A DNA stretch of 64,000 nt, taken from assembly GCF_020525925.1 (NCBI RefSeq), contig NZ_CP084877.1:99752-163751 (forward strand). Reading direction: 5' to 3'. Positions 63,054 to 64,000 of this stretch are shown in pieces (the stretch's first letter is position 1; every line of letters begins with the position of its first letter). A model generated the notes under the pieces. That model searched no databases, was not told where the DNA came from, and worked only from the letters and a program-made list of their open reading frames with translations. This stretch comes from Klebsiella quasipneumoniae subsp. quasipneumoniae (GTDB lineage Bacteria > Pseudomonadota > Gammaproteobacteria > Enterobacterales > Enterobacteriaceae). The position numbers were made by a program, and so were the translations under genes.

Positions 63054-63477
63054 ATGAAGTTCATTCCTGCAGTATCAGAAGCCAGCATAGTAAAAATTCC
63101 TTTGTTCACAGAGCGATGCCCTGCGGGTTTTCCGTCACCGGCAGCAGACTACACTGAGTCTGAACTGGATCTGAATGAGTACTGCATTCACCGGCGCCAC
63201 TCCCTATTTTGTCAGGGCGATTGGCAACTCAATGACTGATATTGGCCTCTATTCCGGCGATCTGTTGGTCGTGGATAAAGCAGAACAGCCGCGGCACGGG
63301 GATATTGTTATCGCGGAAATTGAGGGTGAATTTACGGTAAAACGCCTGCTTCTGACGCCGCGGCCAGCCCTGCAGGCGATGAACCCGGACTTCCCTTCCC
63401 TGTACCCGGATCCGGAAACGCTGCAAATTTTCGGTGTGGTGACAGCCTTCATTCATAAAACCCGGAGGGCAGACTGA
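63054..63477 (+). pseudogene. umuD: UmuD-type polymerase V subunit, frameshifted
   Basis: The first frame encodes MKFIPAVSEASIVKIPLFTE with the RecA-assisted cleavage pair Ala24-Gly25 (CPAGFPSP). It loses register after LDLNEYCIHR near 63195. The second frame supplies the peptidase part: YFVRAIGNSMTDIGLYSGDL (catalytic Ser) and GEFTVKRLLL (catalytic Lys), to the stop at 63475-63477. The span is 424 bases, one over a multiple of three, so one extra base (or two missing) accounts for it. It overlaps umuC as TGATG. GAGG precedes the ATG. Confidence 0.88.
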
Positions 63478-64000
63478 TGTTCGCCCTGGCTGACGTCAAC
63501 TCCTTCTATGCCAGTTGCGAGAAGGTTTTCAGGCCGGATTTGCGCGGCAAACCTGTCGTCGTTCTCAGTAACAACGATGGCTGCGTTATTGCCCGGAGTG
63601 CTGAAGCCAACTGCTGGGTATAAAGATGGGCCCCCCCTGGTTCCAGCTCAAAGAGGCGCAGTTTCCTGAAAAATTGTACGTTTTTTCCAGCAACTACGAG
63701 CTCTACGCGAGCCTGAGTAACCGTGTGGTCGCCCTGCTGGAAGAGCTGTCGCCCCGCGTCGAACAATACTCAATTGACGAATGTTTCCTGGATGCCCGGG
63801 GAATTGGCCACTGTATGGATCTGGAGGATTTTGGCAGGCAGCTGCGTGGGCATGTTCTCAGTGGAACCGGACTGACGATCGGTGTCGGCTTCGGCGCCAC
63901 AAAAACACTGGCCAAATCGGCGCAGTGGCGTCAAAGGAATGGCCACAATTTAGGGGGTACTGGCGCTGTCGCCCGAAAATCCACGCAGAACGGCAAAATT
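63477..64000 (+). pseudogene. umuC: UmuC-type Y-family polymerase, frameshifted and cut by window end
   Basis: It begins [20 protein letters not shown], the Y-family catalytic start, and continues to CVIARSAEA. Then a base seems missing in an A run near 63610 (AAC-TGC where AAA-CTG is expected). The next frame reads WFQLKEAQFPEKLYVFSSNY through VEQYSIDECFLDARG, with the catalytic SIDE. Two further single-G losses near 63922 and 63955 move the frame again (expected ASKEWPQFRG, then VLALSPENPRRTAK). The rest lies beyond the window. Such clustered homopolymer losses look more like sequence error than decay. Confidence 0.85.

Noticed and set aside
1..64000. Search for rRNA, tRNA, riboswitches, antibiotic-resistance genes and CRISPR arrays
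   Set aside because: None were recognised by reading; the window appears to be plasmid backbone with few accessory insertions.

Overview
The window is most of the backbone of an F-like conjugative plasmid of the IncFII(K) type, as carried by Klebsiella and related Enterobacterales. The evidence is an R1/R100-type RepA with its Tap leader peptide, CopA antisense RNA and CopB repressor; a complete F-type tra operon in F gene order; an F-type oriT; and an F-type leading region (ssb, psiB, psiA, hok/sok, single-strand-promoter-like repeats, umuDC). No chromosomal genes, rRNA, tRNA or CRISPR arrays were seen.

Layout. 1-1125: a truncated ISL3-family element and an isolated IS6-type inverted repeat. 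1354-3836: replication region on the minus strand (oriR, cis region, repA, tap, copA, copB). 4156-7720: a frameshifted phospholipase-D-type nuclease, then an SOS-controlled DNase bacteriocin (klebicin/S-pyocin type) with its immunity gene. 7932-9039: two poorly known genes. 9059-43452: fertility and transfer genes on the minus strand, ending with finO, traX, traI and traD and starting with traM, traJ, traY and traA. It includes a block of seven small, mostly membrane, unknown genes between traC and traV. 43511-43820: oriT, with a 14-motif GANTC array and an F-like nic site. 43887-62841: leading region, almost all on the minus strand. 63017-64000: a LexA-controlled umuDC operon that runs off the window end.

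How it works together. TraI, TraY and TraM act at oriT, and TraD delivers the relaxosome. TraA, L, E, K, B, V, C, W, U, F, H and G with TrbC and TrbI build and drive the pilus and type IV channel. TraN and TraG stabilise mating pairs, and TraS blocks redundant mating. FinP RNA and FinO restrain TraJ. The nick at 43797/43798 makes the + strand the transferred strand, with 43798 upward entering first. That strand carries four 0.6-0.78 kb repeats that can fold into long hairpins. They resemble Frpo single-strand promoters and would template minus-strand RNA, the sense of nearly every leading-region gene. Each repeat sits just upstream of such a gene cluster.

The sequence also contains an unusual number of damaged genes: nuc, traT, a DUF3560 gene, klcA/ardB, umuD and umuC. 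The hok/mok/sok killer locus is split by an IS481-family insertion. Several umuC lesions look like homopolymer-length errors, so some of the damage may come from sequencing.
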